A stretch of DNA of 64,000 nucleotides from NORP240 sp942492445 (GTDB lineage Bacteria; Pseudomonadota; Gammaproteobacteria; Pseudomonadales; Pseudohongiellaceae): contig CALOEW010000030.1 of NCBI GenBank assembly GCA_942492445.1, forward strand, positions 1-64,000, given 5' to 3'. The notes beneath the pieces were generated by a model that had not been told where the DNA came from, searched no databases, and was given only the letters and a program-made list of their open reading frames with translations. Of this stretch, positions 25,136 to 34,173 are shown piece by piece (position 1 is the stretch's first letter; each line of letters begins with the position of its first letter). Both the position numbers and the translations under genes were made by a program.

Positions 25136-26596
25136 GTGGAACGACCCGATGTACAAGACTACTTTACCGACTGGAAACAGCGTGAGGCGCTGGTTCAGGA
25201 AATGATCCCTGTAATCGGCCGGCTGTTCAGTCATCGTGACGTGGGTGTCTTTATTTATGGCAGGCCGATTCATAACCGCTCGGTAACTTTTATCATGAAG
25301 TCGCACCGATACGTGCGTCAGGTTGAAAAGAATGAGATGTCCGAATTCGAGACACATCCGGTTCTGATGGCACTGGCGAAACTGGACTTGTGGCATGCAC
25401 AGATCGATCTGGGCAAACTCACGGTCAAGTACATGGAGCAGCTTGCTGCCAGGGGCGATGAGGCCCTGGATGTTGACAGTTTCGTCAACCAGGAGCTGGG
25501 CTACCTGGACGGCAACAAGGCGCTGCCTATCGAAAAGAGCCAGGATGTGGTGCTCTACGGCTTTGGTCGAATCGGCAGGCTGATGGCCAGGCTGCTGGTC
25601 GAGCGTACCAGTACCGGCGAAGTCATGCGCCTGAAAGCGGTAGTGGTCAGACCCGGGGAGGAAGGCGATCTGGACAAGCGTGCCGGGCTGTTTACCAATG
25701 ATTCGGTCCACGGCGCGTTTCAGGGCACCTTGCGGATTGATCACAAGAACAACTGCCTGATCGCCAACGGCAACCCGATAAAGGTGATTTACGCCAACAC
25801 GCCGGAGGAGATCGATTACACTCAGTACGGTATCCACGATGCACTGGTAGTCGACAACACGGGCAAGTGGCGGGATGAGGAAGGGCTGTCGCTGCACCTG
25901 AAATCGAAAGGTGTCGCCAAGGTCATGTTGACTGCGCCCGGCAAGGGCAATCTGAAAAACATCGTGTACGGTATCAATGATGATGAGATCACGCCCGAGG
26001 ACCGGATTATTACCGCTGCCTCCTGCACAACCAACGCCATTGCTCCGGTGCTGAAGGTGATTCAGGACAAATTCGGCATCAGTCACGGCCACGTCGAAAC
26101 TGTTCACGCCTACACCAATGACCAGAATCTGATTGACAACTATCACAAGGGCACACGGCGTGGGCGCAGTGCCGCACTGAACATGGTGTTGACCGAAACC
26201 GGCGCCGCCAAGGCGGTGGTCAAGGTGGTTCCGGCGTTGTCCGGCAAACTCACCGGCAACGCGGTCAGGGTGCCTATCCCCAATGTTTCCATGGCGATAC
26301 TGATGCTGTCGCTGGAGACCGAGACCAGCCGCGAGGAAGTGAATGAATTCCTGCGGCAGATAGCGTTGCACTCCAACCTGCAGATGCAGATCAGTTACAC
26401 CAACAACCCGGATGCGGTATCCAGTGATTTCGTGGGATCCCGGGAAGCGGCCATCGTCGATTCCTGTGCCACCATAGTCGATGGCAGGAACTGTGTGCTT
26501 TATCTGTGGTACGACAACGAGTTTGGTTATTGTTGTCAGGTCGCCAGGTGTGTTTATCGCATGGCAGGGGTCAAGTACCAGGTCTATCCTCGTTAA
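25136..26596 (+). CDS. gap: Glyceraldehyde-3-phosphate dehydrogenase, long N-terminal form
   Basis: Type I GAPDH with the NAD-binding GFGRIGRLMARLLVE, the catalytic SCTTNAIAPVL and the HAYTNDQ segment. Compared with standard 335-residue GAPDH it has about 130 extra N-terminal residues, of the sort found in the long Pseudomonas and related proteins. The GTG at 25136 has a GGTGG-like site and opens with ERPDVQDYF; an upstream open frame has no support. The long form is often thought to serve gluconeogenesis, but that is not shown here. A hairpin directly after the stop may end transcription. Confidence 0.9.
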   Translation: MERPDVQDYFTDWKQREALVQEMIPVIGRLFSHRDVGVFIYGRPIHNRSVTFIMKSHRYVRQVEKNEMSEFETHPVLMALAKLDLWHAQIDLGKLTVKYMEQLAARGDEALDVDSFVNQELGYLDGNKALPIEKSQDVVLYGFGRIGRLMARLLVERTSTGEVMRLKAVVVRPGEEGDLDKRAGLFTNDSVHGAFQGTLRIDHKNNCLIANGNPIKVIYANTPEEIDYTQYGIHDALVVDNTGKWRDEEGLSLHLKSKGVAKVMLTAPGKGNLKNIVYGINDDEITPEDRIITAASCTTNAIAPVLKVIQDKFGISHGHVETVHAYTNDQNLIDNYHKGTRRGRSAALNMVLTETGAAKAVVKVVPALSGKLTGNAVRVPIPNVSMAILMLSLETETSREEVNEFLRQIALHSNLQMQISYTNNPDAVSSDFVGSREAAIVDSCATIVDGRNCVLYLWYDNEFGYCCQVARCVYRMAGVKYQVYPR

Positions 26597-26617
26597 GGAA
26601 CCTCCGGGGAGGTTCCT
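26596..26617 (+). terminator. Hairpin after gap
   Basis: A 10-bp stem, AGGAACCTCC/GGAGGTTCCT, starts at the last base of the stop codon. It has a very tight loop and only GTTT a few bases downstream, so it is a weak or non-canonical terminator. Confidence 0.45.
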
Positions 26618-26693
26618 CAGGTTTCATTGCGGGCCGTTGTGGTCCGCGAGCCCTGCTTTTGCCCGCGTTACGGGGATTTTGTTGCGTGGTTCC

Positions 26694-26723
26694 CTGGCAT
26701 TCAGGCTGCTCTGACTCTATAAT
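26694..26723 (+). promoter_or_regulatory. Candidate nqr operon promoter
   Basis: CTGGCA and a perfect TATAAT are separated by 18 bases. The leader to nqrA would be about 145 bases, with no obvious riboswitch. Confidence 0.5.
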
Positions 26724-26875
26724 TCCACCCTTGGCAGTTTAAGTTTTCACAGCGTCCCGGGGCTCCTGATTTTGATTCGTAACACACTGTTGTTCGGTTT
26801 ATACCGTCATAACAGTGCCGTTCTATTTGGCAGTTCTGCAAAGCCCCGGCTGGTTGTCAGTTTTGGGCTTGATTC

Positions 26876-28228
26876 ATGATCAAAATTAGGCGAGGTCTTG
26901 ATCTGCCTATTTCGGGTTCGCCCCGGCAGCAGATAGGGGGCTCACACAGCACCCGTTCAGTTGCGATTCTGGGTCGGGACTATGTCGGCATGAAACCGAC
27001 CATGGAGGTTCAGGTCGGGGACCGGGTCAAGCTGGGCCAGCTGCTGTTCAGCGACAGGAAAACTCCCGGAGTCCGCTATACCTCGCCCGGAGCCGGCACT
27101 GTCGCGGCAATCAATCGCGGTGAGCGGCGCAGACTGCTTTCGGTAACCATTGATCTGGACGGTGACGAGGAAGAAAGCTTCCGTCAGTTCAGCGACCAGG
27201 AAATCGAGTCGAGTCCGATCCGGGAGATCGTCGATTCACTGGTGGCATCCGGTGCCTGGACGGCACTGCGAACCCGCCCGTTCAGCAAGGTGGCCGATCC
27301 CACGCTGCGGCCCCGGTCACTGTTTATCAATGCAATGGACAGTAATCCCCTGGCCGTGGATCCCGGAATTGTACTGGCCGCCGCCACCGACGATTTCTGT
27401 CGGGGTGTGCAAGCCCTTGCCCGGCTTCCGGAAAACAAGGTGTTTGTCTGCAAGCGCCCCGGTGTGATGCCTGGCATCGATTCCCGCCGCTACCCCGGCA
27501 ACGTGGTAGTGGAGGAATTCGCAGGCCCTCATCCCGCCGGCCTGAGCGGCACTCACATCCATTATCTGGATCCGGCAGGTATCCGGCGGCAGAGTTGGAC
27601 GATCAACTACCAGGATGTCATTGCCATAGGCCGGCAACTGGCCAGCGGCCGTCTTTCGGTGGAGCGGATTGTCTCCCTGGCCGGACCCCAGGTCGAGGAG
27701 CCCCGTCTGATCAGAACCCGCCTGGGTGCCAACTTGCAGGAATTGACGGTTGGCGAGCTTCTTCCCGGCGAAAATCGAGTCATTTCCGGATCAGTGCTGA
27801 GTGGCCGTAATGCACGGGGTGCGGAAGCCTACCTGGGGCGCTACCATCTGCAGATCAGCGTGCTGAAAGAAGGGCGGCAGAGAGAGCTGCTGGGGTACCT
27901 TTCGGCAGGTGTGGATCGCCACTCGGTGATGGGTGTCTACCTGTCCGGCCTCATGAAGCGCCGGAGATTTGACTACACCACCAGCACCTTCGGAAGTGAG
28001 CGGGCGATGGTGCCAATGGGTAACTACGAAAAGGTGATGCCGCTGGATATTTTACCGACCGCACTGCTCAGGTCTCTGGTCGTCGGCGACATCGAAATGG
28101 CGCAGAATCTCGGTGCCCTGGAACTGGACGAAGAGGACCTGGCGTTATGCAGCTATGTCTGTGCCGGCAAATATGACTACGGCCCGATACTGCGAGACAA
28201 CCTCACCAAGATTGAGAAAGAGAGTTGA
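26876..28228 (+). CDS. nqrA: Na+-translocating NADH:quinone reductase subunit A
   Basis: NqrA is the peripheral cytoplasmic subunit of the Na+-NQR complex and contributes to the quinone site. The 450-residue protein begins IKIRRGLDLPISGSPRQQI and contains GHPH-like HPAGLSGTHIH, both typical. The segment ending PFDYGPILRDNLTKIEKE-type tail is present in slightly changed form. It is first in the order A-B-C-D-E-F, with a candidate promoter upstream. It is intact and near standard length (446). Confidence 0.96.
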   Translation: MIKIRRGLDLPISGSPRQQIGGSHSTRSVAILGRDYVGMKPTMEVQVGDRVKLGQLLFSDRKTPGVRYTSPGAGTVAAINRGERRRLLSVTIDLDGDEEESFRQFSDQEIESSPIREIVDSLVASGAWTALRTRPFSKVADPTLRPRSLFINAMDSNPLAVDPGIVLAAATDDFCRGVQALARLPENKVFVCKRPGVMPGIDSRRYPGNVVVEEFAGPHPAGLSGTHIHYLDPAGIRRQSWTINYQDVIAIGRQLASGRLSVERIVSLAGPQVEEPRLIRTRLGANLQELTVGELLPGENRVISGSVLSGRNARGAEAYLGRYHLQISVLKEGRQRELLGYLSAGVDRHSVMGVYLSGLMKRRRFDYTTSTFGSERAMVPMGNYEKVMPLDILPTALLRSLVVGDIEMAQNLGALELDEEDLALCSYVCAGKYDYGPILRDNLTKIEKES

Positions 28229-28293
28229 TCGGGAATGATGCCGGATCCGGCTGAGGTTCAGCGAATACTGCGGGAGGGTGATCAGCAACTCTA

Positions 28294-29553
28294 ATGGGAT
28301 TGCGAAGAATACTAGATGATGTGTCGCCGCACTTTGAGAAGGGCGGGCGCTACGAAAAATTTTATCCACTGTTCGAGGCAGTGGATACGATTTTCTATTC
28401 GCCCGGCAGAGTGACGGTCTCCGAGCCGCACGTTCGCGACGGCATCGACCTGAAACGGATCATGATCACCGTCTGGATCGCGGCTTTCCCCGCCATGTTT
28501 TATGGCATGTACAACATCGGGTTTCAGGCCAATCACGCCATCGCCGATGCCTGGTGGACCAGTGGCGCAAGCGGCTGGAGGGGCTGGATAATCGCGGCAC
28601 TGGGTGCCGGCTACGATCCTGCCAGCATCTGGGACTGCCTGGTTCACGGAGCGGCCTACTATGTTCCCATATACTTCGTAGTGTTTGTTGTCGGTGGCTT
28701 CTGGGAGGTCCTGTTCGCGATCGTACGCCGCCACGAGGTCAATGAAGGTTTCTTTGTCACTTCGATTCTTTTTGCATTGATCCTTCCCCCCGCGATACCG
28801 CTCTGGCAGGCGGCCCTTGGTATCAGTTTCGGAATCGTCGTCGGCAAGGAGGTTTTTGGAGGAACCGGCAAAAACTTTCTCAATCCGGCTCTCACCGGGC
28901 GGGCATTTCTGTTTTTCGCCTATGCGCCCCAGATCTCCGGCAATTCGGTGTGGACCGCGATTGAACCCATCGACGGCACTTCCGGGGCTACAAACGACGG
29001 ATTCAGCGGCGCAACCGCGCTCAGCCAGATCGCCACGGACGGGCTGCCGGCCGTAGCCGCCGCCACCGGGGAGCCGCTGACCTGGATGGGTGCTTTTCTC
29101 GGCCAGATGCAGGGTTCCATCGGGGAAACCTCAACCCTTGCCATTCTGATCGGTGGCGTCCTTCTGCTGGTCACCCGCATCGCATCCTGGCGCATCATAA
29201 CCGGCATGTTTCTGGGCATGGTAGCCTTCAGTTATTTTCTTAATTTCGTCGGCTCCGACAGCAACCCTATGATGGCTCTGCCCTGGTACTGGCACCTGGT
29301 GATCGGAAGTTTTACCTTCGGCATGGTGTTCATGGCAACGGATCCGGTCTCAGGGGCAATGACCGACCCGGGCAAATGGATTTACGGTGCCTTTATCGGC
29401 GTGTTGACAGTGCTGATTCGGGTGCTCAATCCCGCCTATCCGGAAGGCGTTATGCTGGCCATCCTGTTCGCCAATCTGTTTGCGCCGCTGATCGATTACT
29501 GCGTCATCAAGGCCAACATCAAGAGGAGAAGGCTACGTGGCATCCTCGAATGA
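28294..29553 (+). CDS. nqrB: Na+-translocating NADH:quinone reductase subunit B
   Basis: A membrane subunit with about ten helices that carries covalent FMN and riboflavin and forms part of the Na+ path. The FMN-attachment threonine is expected in FSGATALSQIA, near residue 240. MFYGMYNIG early and PVSGAMTDPGKWIYGAFIG late are conserved. The length is 419 residues, near the usual 415. It overlaps nqrC by 17 bases. Confidence 0.96.
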   Translation: MGLRRILDDVSPHFEKGGRYEKFYPLFEAVDTIFYSPGRVTVSEPHVRDGIDLKRIMITVWIAAFPAMFYGMYNIGFQANHAIADAWWTSGASGWRGWIIAALGAGYDPASIWDCLVHGAAYYVPIYFVVFVVGGFWEVLFAIVRRHEVNEGFFVTSILFALILPPAIPLWQAALGISFGIVVGKEVFGGTGKNFLNPALTGRAFLFFAYAPQISGNSVWTAIEPIDGTSGATNDGFSGATALSQIATDGLPAVAAATGEPLTWMGAFLGQMQGSIGETSTLAILIGGVLLLVTRIASWRIITGMFLGMVAFSYFLNFVGSDSNPMMALPWYWHLVIGSFTFGMVFMATDPVSGAMTDPGKWIYGAFIGVLTVLIRVLNPAYPEGVMLAILFANLFAPLIDYCVIKANIKRRRLRGILE

Positions 29554-30325
29554 TTCTGTCCGCCGGACCCTGTTGATTGCGCTGTCCCTGTGTGTGGTCT
29601 GTTCGATTCTGGTATCGGGGGCCGCGGTCATTCTCAAGCCCGCGCAGGATGCGAACAAGTTGCTGGATCGCAACAAAAATATTCTCAGCGCGGCGGGGCT
29701 GTTCGATCCGGCAACACATTCCGACGCCGATGTGGAGGAGCTGTTTGCCCAGTTCACACCCCGGATCGTGGACCTGGAGCAGGGTCGTTTTCTGAGCGCG
29801 GCGGAAACCGCACAACTTGGCATTGATCTGGCGTCCTATGACCCGCGCCGGGCCATTAATGATCCCCGTTATTCCGAGGCACTTTCGGCGGACGATGACA
29901 TTGCCAATATCAAGCGGCGGCTGCGCTATCCCATGGTCTATGTGGTCGAATCCGGTAGCCGGATTGAACAGATAGTACTGCCTGTCAATGGCTACGGGCT
30001 CTGGGGCATCCTCTACGGCTTCCTGGTCCTGGAGGGAGACGGCAATACTGTCGACGGTATCGGCTTCTACGAGTTGAAGGAAACCCCCGGTCTCGGCGCC
30101 GAAGTGACCAATCCGGACTGGCGTGGCCAGTGGCAGGGGAAGACAATCTATGACGCCCGGGGCAACGTGGCCCTGGAGGTGGTCCGGGGTGCCGGCAGTG
30201 GCTCCAGTGAAATATCCGGTATTGCGGGCGCTACCCTTACCAGTCGTGGAGTCGAGAATCTCATCCAGTTCTGGATGGGGGAAAACGGCTTCGGTCCGTT
30301 TCTGCAGAATTTGCGCAATTCCTGA
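29537..30325 (+). CDS. nqrC: Na+-translocating NADH:quinone reductase subunit C
   Basis: NqrC has one N-terminal membrane helix and a periplasmic flavin-binding domain. The covalent FMN threonine lies in the SGATLTS-type site, here AGATLTSRGVENLIQFW near residue 230. It needs ApbE for flavin transfer, and that gene lies downstream. The length is 262 residues, standard for the family. Confidence 0.95.
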   Translation: MASSNDSVRRTLLIALSLCVVCSILVSGAAVILKPAQDANKLLDRNKNILSAAGLFDPATHSDADVEELFAQFTPRIVDLEQGRFLSAAETAQLGIDLASYDPRRAINDPRYSEALSADDDIANIKRRLRYPMVYVVESGSRIEQIVLPVNGYGLWGILYGFLVLEGDGNTVDGIGFYELKETPGLGAEVTNPDWRGQWQGKTIYDARGNVALEVVRGAGSGSSEISGIAGATLTSRGVENLIQFWMGENGFGPFLQNLRNS

Positions 30326-30388
30326 GCGGGCTGCGGGGCTCGTGTAACAGGCCCGAATTCCTAACATAAGCAGGCAAAAACTTTCACC

Positions 30389-31051
30389 ATGTCAGATACA
30401 AGTAAAGTTCTTCTCAAACCGATCATCGACAACAATCCGATCGCCCTGCAGATTCTTGGTGTCTGTTCGGCTCTGGCGGTCACCACCAGTCTGCAGGTAA
30501 CCCTGGTCATGTGTCTCGCACTCACCACGGTGACTGCTTTTTCCAATCTCTTTATCTCCCTGATTCGGCATCATATGCCCAGCAGCATCCGCATCATTAT
30601 CCAGATGACCATTATCGCCTCGCTGGTGATTCTGGTGGACCAGTTCCTGCAGGCCTATGCCTTTGAAATCAGCAAGAGCCTGAGCGTGTTCGTGGGCCTG
30701 ATCATCACCAATTGCATTGTCATGGGGCGCGCCGAGGCATTCGCCATGAAAAACCCACCCTTGATCAGCTTTTTCGACGGCGTGGGGAACGGGCTGGGCT
30801 ACAGTTTCGTGCTGGTTATCGTGGGCAGCCTGCGGGAATTGTTCGGCTCCGGAACGTTGCTTGGAATCGAAGTGCTTGCCACGGTTTCCAACGGTGGCTG
30901 GTACCAGCCGAACGGTTTGATGCTTCTGGCTCCCAGTGCGTTTTTTATTATCGGCTTTCTAATCTGGGGTTTACGCAGCCGTCGCAGGGAGCAGGTGGAG
31001 ACCAGGGAATATCGACTGGCGCCCCACACAGTTGAGGAGAGGGTAATCTGA
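30389..31051 (+). CDS. nqrD: Na+-translocating NADH:quinone reductase subunit D
   Basis: A six-helix inner-membrane subunit of the RnfA/NqrE-NqrD family. Typical blocks are NNPIALQILGVCSALAVT and NCIVMGRAEAFAMKNPP. It pairs with NqrE to hold the intramembrane iron centre. The length is 220 residues. Its stop abuts the nqrE start by one base. Confidence 0.95.
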   Translation: MSDTSKVLLKPIIDNNPIALQILGVCSALAVTTSLQVTLVMCLALTTVTAFSNLFISLIRHHMPSSIRIIIQMTIIASLVILVDQFLQAYAFEISKSLSVFVGLIITNCIVMGRAEAFAMKNPPLISFFDGVGNGLGYSFVLVIVGSLRELFGSGTLLGIEVLATVSNGGWYQPNGLMLLAPSAFFIIGFLIWGLRSRRREQVETREYRLAPHTVEERVI

Positions 31052-31659
31052 TGGAGGGAGTGGTCAATATCATCGTTCAGAGCATATTTATCGAGAACAT
31101 GGCGTTGCAGCTTTTTCTCGGCATGTGCACTTTTCTGGCGGTATCCAAAAAAATAGAAACCGCCCTTGGTCTCGGTGTCGCCGTGGTCGTGGTTCAGACC
31201 ATCACCGTTCCGGTCAATAATCTGATTTTCAACTACCTGTTGCGGGATGGCGCGCTGGCCTGGCTGGGAATGCCGGATGTGTCGTTGCAGTTTCTGGGCT
31301 ATCTCTGCTACATCGGCGTAATTGCCGCAATGGTCCAGATTCTGGAAATGTTCCTCGACAAATTTGTTCCGGCTCTCTACAACGCACTGGGCGTTTTTCT
31401 GCCGTTGATAACCGTCAATTGTGCCATCCTGGGTGGCACTCTCTTCATGGTGGAAAGAGACTATACATTTGCCCAGAGCGTAGCTTTCGGATTCGGTTCC
31501 GGCTTTGGTTGGGGGCTGGCAATAGTGGCACTGGCAGGAATTCGGGAAAAACTGAAATACAGTGATGTTCCTGAAGGTCTCCGGGGGCTTGGCATCACGT
31601 TTATCACGGTGGGTCTCATGTCATTGGGATTCATGTCTCTCAGCGGCATCTCTCTGTAG
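31051..31659 (+). CDS. nqrE: Na+-translocating NADH:quinone reductase subunit E
   Basis: The partner of NqrD, with six predicted helices. FLGMCTFLAVSKKIETALGLG and VNCAILGGTLFMVERDY carry the conserved cysteines that help bind iron between NqrD and NqrE. The length is 202 residues. It starts at the last base of the nqrD stop, implying coupled translation. Confidence 0.95.
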   Translation: MEGVVNIIVQSIFIENMALQLFLGMCTFLAVSKKIETALGLGVAVVVVQTITVPVNNLIFNYLLRDGALAWLGMPDVSLQFLGYLCYIGVIAAMVQILEMFLDKFVPALYNALGVFLPLITVNCAILGGTLFMVERDYTFAQSVAFGFGSGFGWGLAIVALAGIREKLKYSDVPEGLRGLGITFITVGLMSLGFMSLSGISL

Positions 31660-31674
31660 TGGATTACACTTAGC

Positions 31675-32904
31675 ATGTTGGATTTGACGACTATTATCGG
31701 CGGCGTAGCCATGTTCACTGTCGTGGTCATGTTGCTGGTCGCGGTAATACTGGCTGCCCGGTCAAAACTGGTCAGCAGCGGCAGCGTCAGGATTGAAATT
31801 AACGGTGACCCGGGAAAAACCCTGACTGTTCCTGCCGGTGACAAATTGCTGAATACGCTGGCGGATGCCGGCATTTTTCTGTCGTCCGCCTGTGGAGGGG
31901 GAGGAACCTGTGCCCAAAGCAAGTGTCAGGTTCTCGAAGGGGGTGGCTCGATGCTGCCAACCGAGGCGGGGCATTTTACTCGCGGTCAGGCCAGGGATCA
32001 TTGGCGGCTGTCCTGCCAGGTCGCGGTCAAGCAGGACATGAAAATTCAGGTTGATCCTGAATTTTTCGGCGTCAAACAGTGGCTATGTGAAGTCGTATCC
32101 AACCACAATGTGGCCACTTTCATCAAGGAACTGGTGTTGAAGATTCCACCGGGTGAAAGTGTGGACTTTCGTGCCGGTGGCTATGTCCAGCTTGAGGCGC
32201 CTCCTCATGAAGTCCGCTACCGCGATTTCGAAATCGAAGAGGAGTATCGGGGAGATTGGGAGAAATTCGGACTTTTCGACCTGGTCTCCAGGGTGAACGA
32301 TAAGACGGTGCGTGCCTATTCCATGGCTAACTACCCGGAAGAAAGAGGCATCATCAAGTTTAATATCCGCATAGCCACTCCGCCGCCCGGTTCCAGCCTG
32401 CCACCCGGTAAAATGTCGTCGTACGTGTTTGCACTCAAACCCGGAGACCAGGTCAGCGTTTTTGGTCCGTTCGGTGAGTTTTTTGCCAAGGAGACTGATG
32501 CGGAAATGGTGTTTATTGGAGGTGGTGCCGGCATGGCGCCAATGCGTTCCCATATCTTTGATCAGTTCAAGCGCCTGCATACAAAACGCAAGGTGTCATT
32601 CTGGTATGGTGCACGCAGTCTGAGGGAAATGTTTTATCAGGAGGATTTCAATGAAATTGCTTCCGAGAATGACAATTTCGAGTGGCATGTGGCGCTTTCA
32701 GACCCTCGGCCGGAGGATAACTGGGATGGCCCTTTGGGTTTCATTCACAACGTGGTCTATGAAAATTATCTGAAAAACCATCCGGCACCCGAAGATTGTG
32801 AATACTACATGTGCGGGCCGCCGATGATGAATGCCGCCGTCATCAGGATGCTCAAGGACCTGGGTGTTGAGGATGAGAATATCTCCCTGGACGAGTTCTC
32901 ATGA
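31675..32904 (+). CDS. nqrF: Na+-translocating NADH:quinone reductase subunit F
   Basis: NqrF takes electrons from NADH through FAD to a [2Fe-2S] centre and passes them inward. An N-terminal helix is followed by a ferredoxin domain (residues about 35-125), then FAD (RAYSMANYPEE) and NADH (FIGGGAGMAPMRSHIFDQ) domains. The usual cluster pattern is C-x5-C-x2-C plus a later Cys. Here C73 and C79 are present, but residue 82 is Ser (AGC, 31918-31920); C84 lies two residues on and C114 is the last ligand. Otherwise it is a standard 409-residue NqrF. It overlaps apbE by 4 bases. Confidence 0.95.
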   Translation: MLDLTTIIGGVAMFTVVVMLLVAVILAARSKLVSSGSVRIEINGDPGKTLTVPAGDKLLNTLADAGIFLSSACGGGGTCAQSKCQVLEGGGSMLPTEAGHFTRGQARDHWRLSCQVAVKQDMKIQVDPEFFGVKQWLCEVVSNHNVATFIKELVLKIPPGESVDFRAGGYVQLEAPPHEVRYRDFEIEEEYRGDWEKFGLFDLVSRVNDKTVRAYSMANYPEERGIIKFNIRIATPPPGSSLPPGKMSSYVFALKPGDQVSVFGPFGEFFAKETDAEMVFIGGGAGMAPMRSHIFDQFKRLHTKRKVSFWYGARSLREMFYQEDFNEIASENDNFEWHVALSDPRPEDNWDGPLGFIHNVVYENYLKNHPAPEDCEYYMCGPPMMNAAVIRMLKDLGVEDENISLDEFS

Positions 32905-33959
32905 TCGGAAATTCACGCCGGTTCGGACTGGCTATTATACTGGCCGTGGCCTTTGTCGCTTTGTATCTGGCTCCTTCCGGGGAAGACGGAAAGCTCCTGG
33001 TTCTGTCGGGCTACACCATGGGAACAACATACCGGCTTCAAGTGGTGGAATCCACGGACGGAGTGAATTCAATCCGGATTCAGGAAGATATCGAGCGCTT
33101 GTTGAACCGGCTCGATCGCCAGGTTTTTTCAACCTATGCTGAGCAGTCGGAACTTTCCCGTTTCAATCGTTCTCCGATGGGGCAGCCGGTGCGGGTTTCC
33201 AGAGAGTTGCAGGACGTGGTCCTGCTGGCACAGGAAATCAGCGATCTGACCGGTGGTGCCTTTGACGTGACGGTGGGCCCTCTGGTAAACCTGTGGGGGT
33301 TCGGACCGGAGGCAGCCCGTGAGCGGGTTCCCTCCGAACAGCAGATTCAGGCTGCCCGCAACCAGGTCGGCTATCAGCACCTGGCAGTGAATCAGGAACA
33401 ATCGTCCCTGACCCGCAATGCCGATATTTATGTGGATCTCAGCGGCATAGCGAAGGGCTATGTGGTTGATCAGGTGGCGCTGTACCTGGACTCCATCGGT
33501 GTCGCCGGTTATTTTCTGGAGATAGGTGGCGAATTGAAGATCAAAGGGCTCAAACCCGGTGGTCAGAACTGGGTCCCCGCGTTAGAAAAGCCTGTGGATA
33601 CCGGGTCCCGTGTTTTTACAATTCTGAATTCCCGGGGCGAGGAGCTGGCGGTCGCCGGCTCCGGGGATTATCGCAACTACTTTGAACTGGACGGGGTCCG
33701 GTACTCTCATGAGATCGATCCACGCAGTGGCCGGCCTGTCTCACATCAGCTTGCCGCGGTCTATGTCATCGATGAACAGGCGGCGCGGGCGGATGCGCTG
33801 GCTACAGCCCTGATGGTGACCGGTTACGAAGCCGGCATGGAACTGGCAGAAAGACTGAAGCTTGCGGTCTTCTTTATCGTCAGGGCGGGCGATGAGTTCA
33901 GGGCGTATTACACGGAGCCGTTCGCGCACTTCGTGGAAAGCCAGGGGGTAAGCCAATGA
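32901..33959 (+). CDS. apbE: FAD:protein FMN transferase
   Basis: ApbE attaches FMN to threonines of NqrB and NqrC using FAD. The product has an N-terminal membrane anchor without a lipobox cysteine. SGYTMGTTYRL, GGAFDVTVGPLVNLWGFG, DLSGIAKGYVVD and EIDPRSGRPV are family blocks. The length of 352 residues is normal. It overlaps nqrF and nqrM by 4 bases each, so it belongs to the nqr operon. Confidence 0.95.
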   Translation: MIGNSRRFGLAIILAVAFVALYLAPSGEDGKLLVLSGYTMGTTYRLQVVESTDGVNSIRIQEDIERLLNRLDRQVFSTYAEQSELSRFNRSPMGQPVRVSRELQDVVLLAQEISDLTGGAFDVTVGPLVNLWGFGPEAARERVPSEQQIQAARNQVGYQHLAVNQEQSSLTRNADIYVDLSGIAKGYVVDQVALYLDSIGVAGYFLEIGGELKIKGLKPGGQNWVPALEKPVDTGSRVFTILNSRGEELAVAGSGDYRNYFELDGVRYSHEIDPRSGRPVSHQLAAVYVIDEQAARADALATALMVTGYEAGMELAERLKLAVFFIVRAGDEFRAYYTEPFAHFVESQGVSQ

Positions 33960-34147
33960 CTACTGTAATTCTGAGTTTTCTGATCGTTCTGCTCTCGGTA
34001 ACCGGGCTTTCAATCGGCGTTATCATGGGGCGTGATCCGCTACGGGGGAGCTGTGGAGGGCTGAACGGTTCCGGTGGATCAGGTGTCTGTGATCTGTGTG
34101 CTGGCAAGCCTGGAAAATGTGAGGAAATGAACTCCCGGCAGAGCTAA
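33956..34147 (+). CDS. nqrM: Na+-NQR maturation protein NqrM
   Basis: A 63-residue membrane protein required for Na+-NQR maturation, probably by delivering iron to NqrD/E. It has one N-terminal helix followed by GSCGG and CDLCAGKPGKC, the conserved cysteine cluster of the family. It overlaps apbE by 4 bases and is the last gene of the nqr set. Confidence 0.92.
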   Translation: MTTVILSFLIVLLSVTGLSIGVIMGRDPLRGSCGGLNGSGGSGVCDLCAGKPGKCEEMNSRQS

Positions 34148-34173
34148 CCTGCCCTTTGAATGGACATGCCGAG

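Noticed and set aside
25133..26371. 412-codon open frame antisense to gap
   Set aside because: It is a shadow of the GAPDH reading frame, with no homology or ribosome site.
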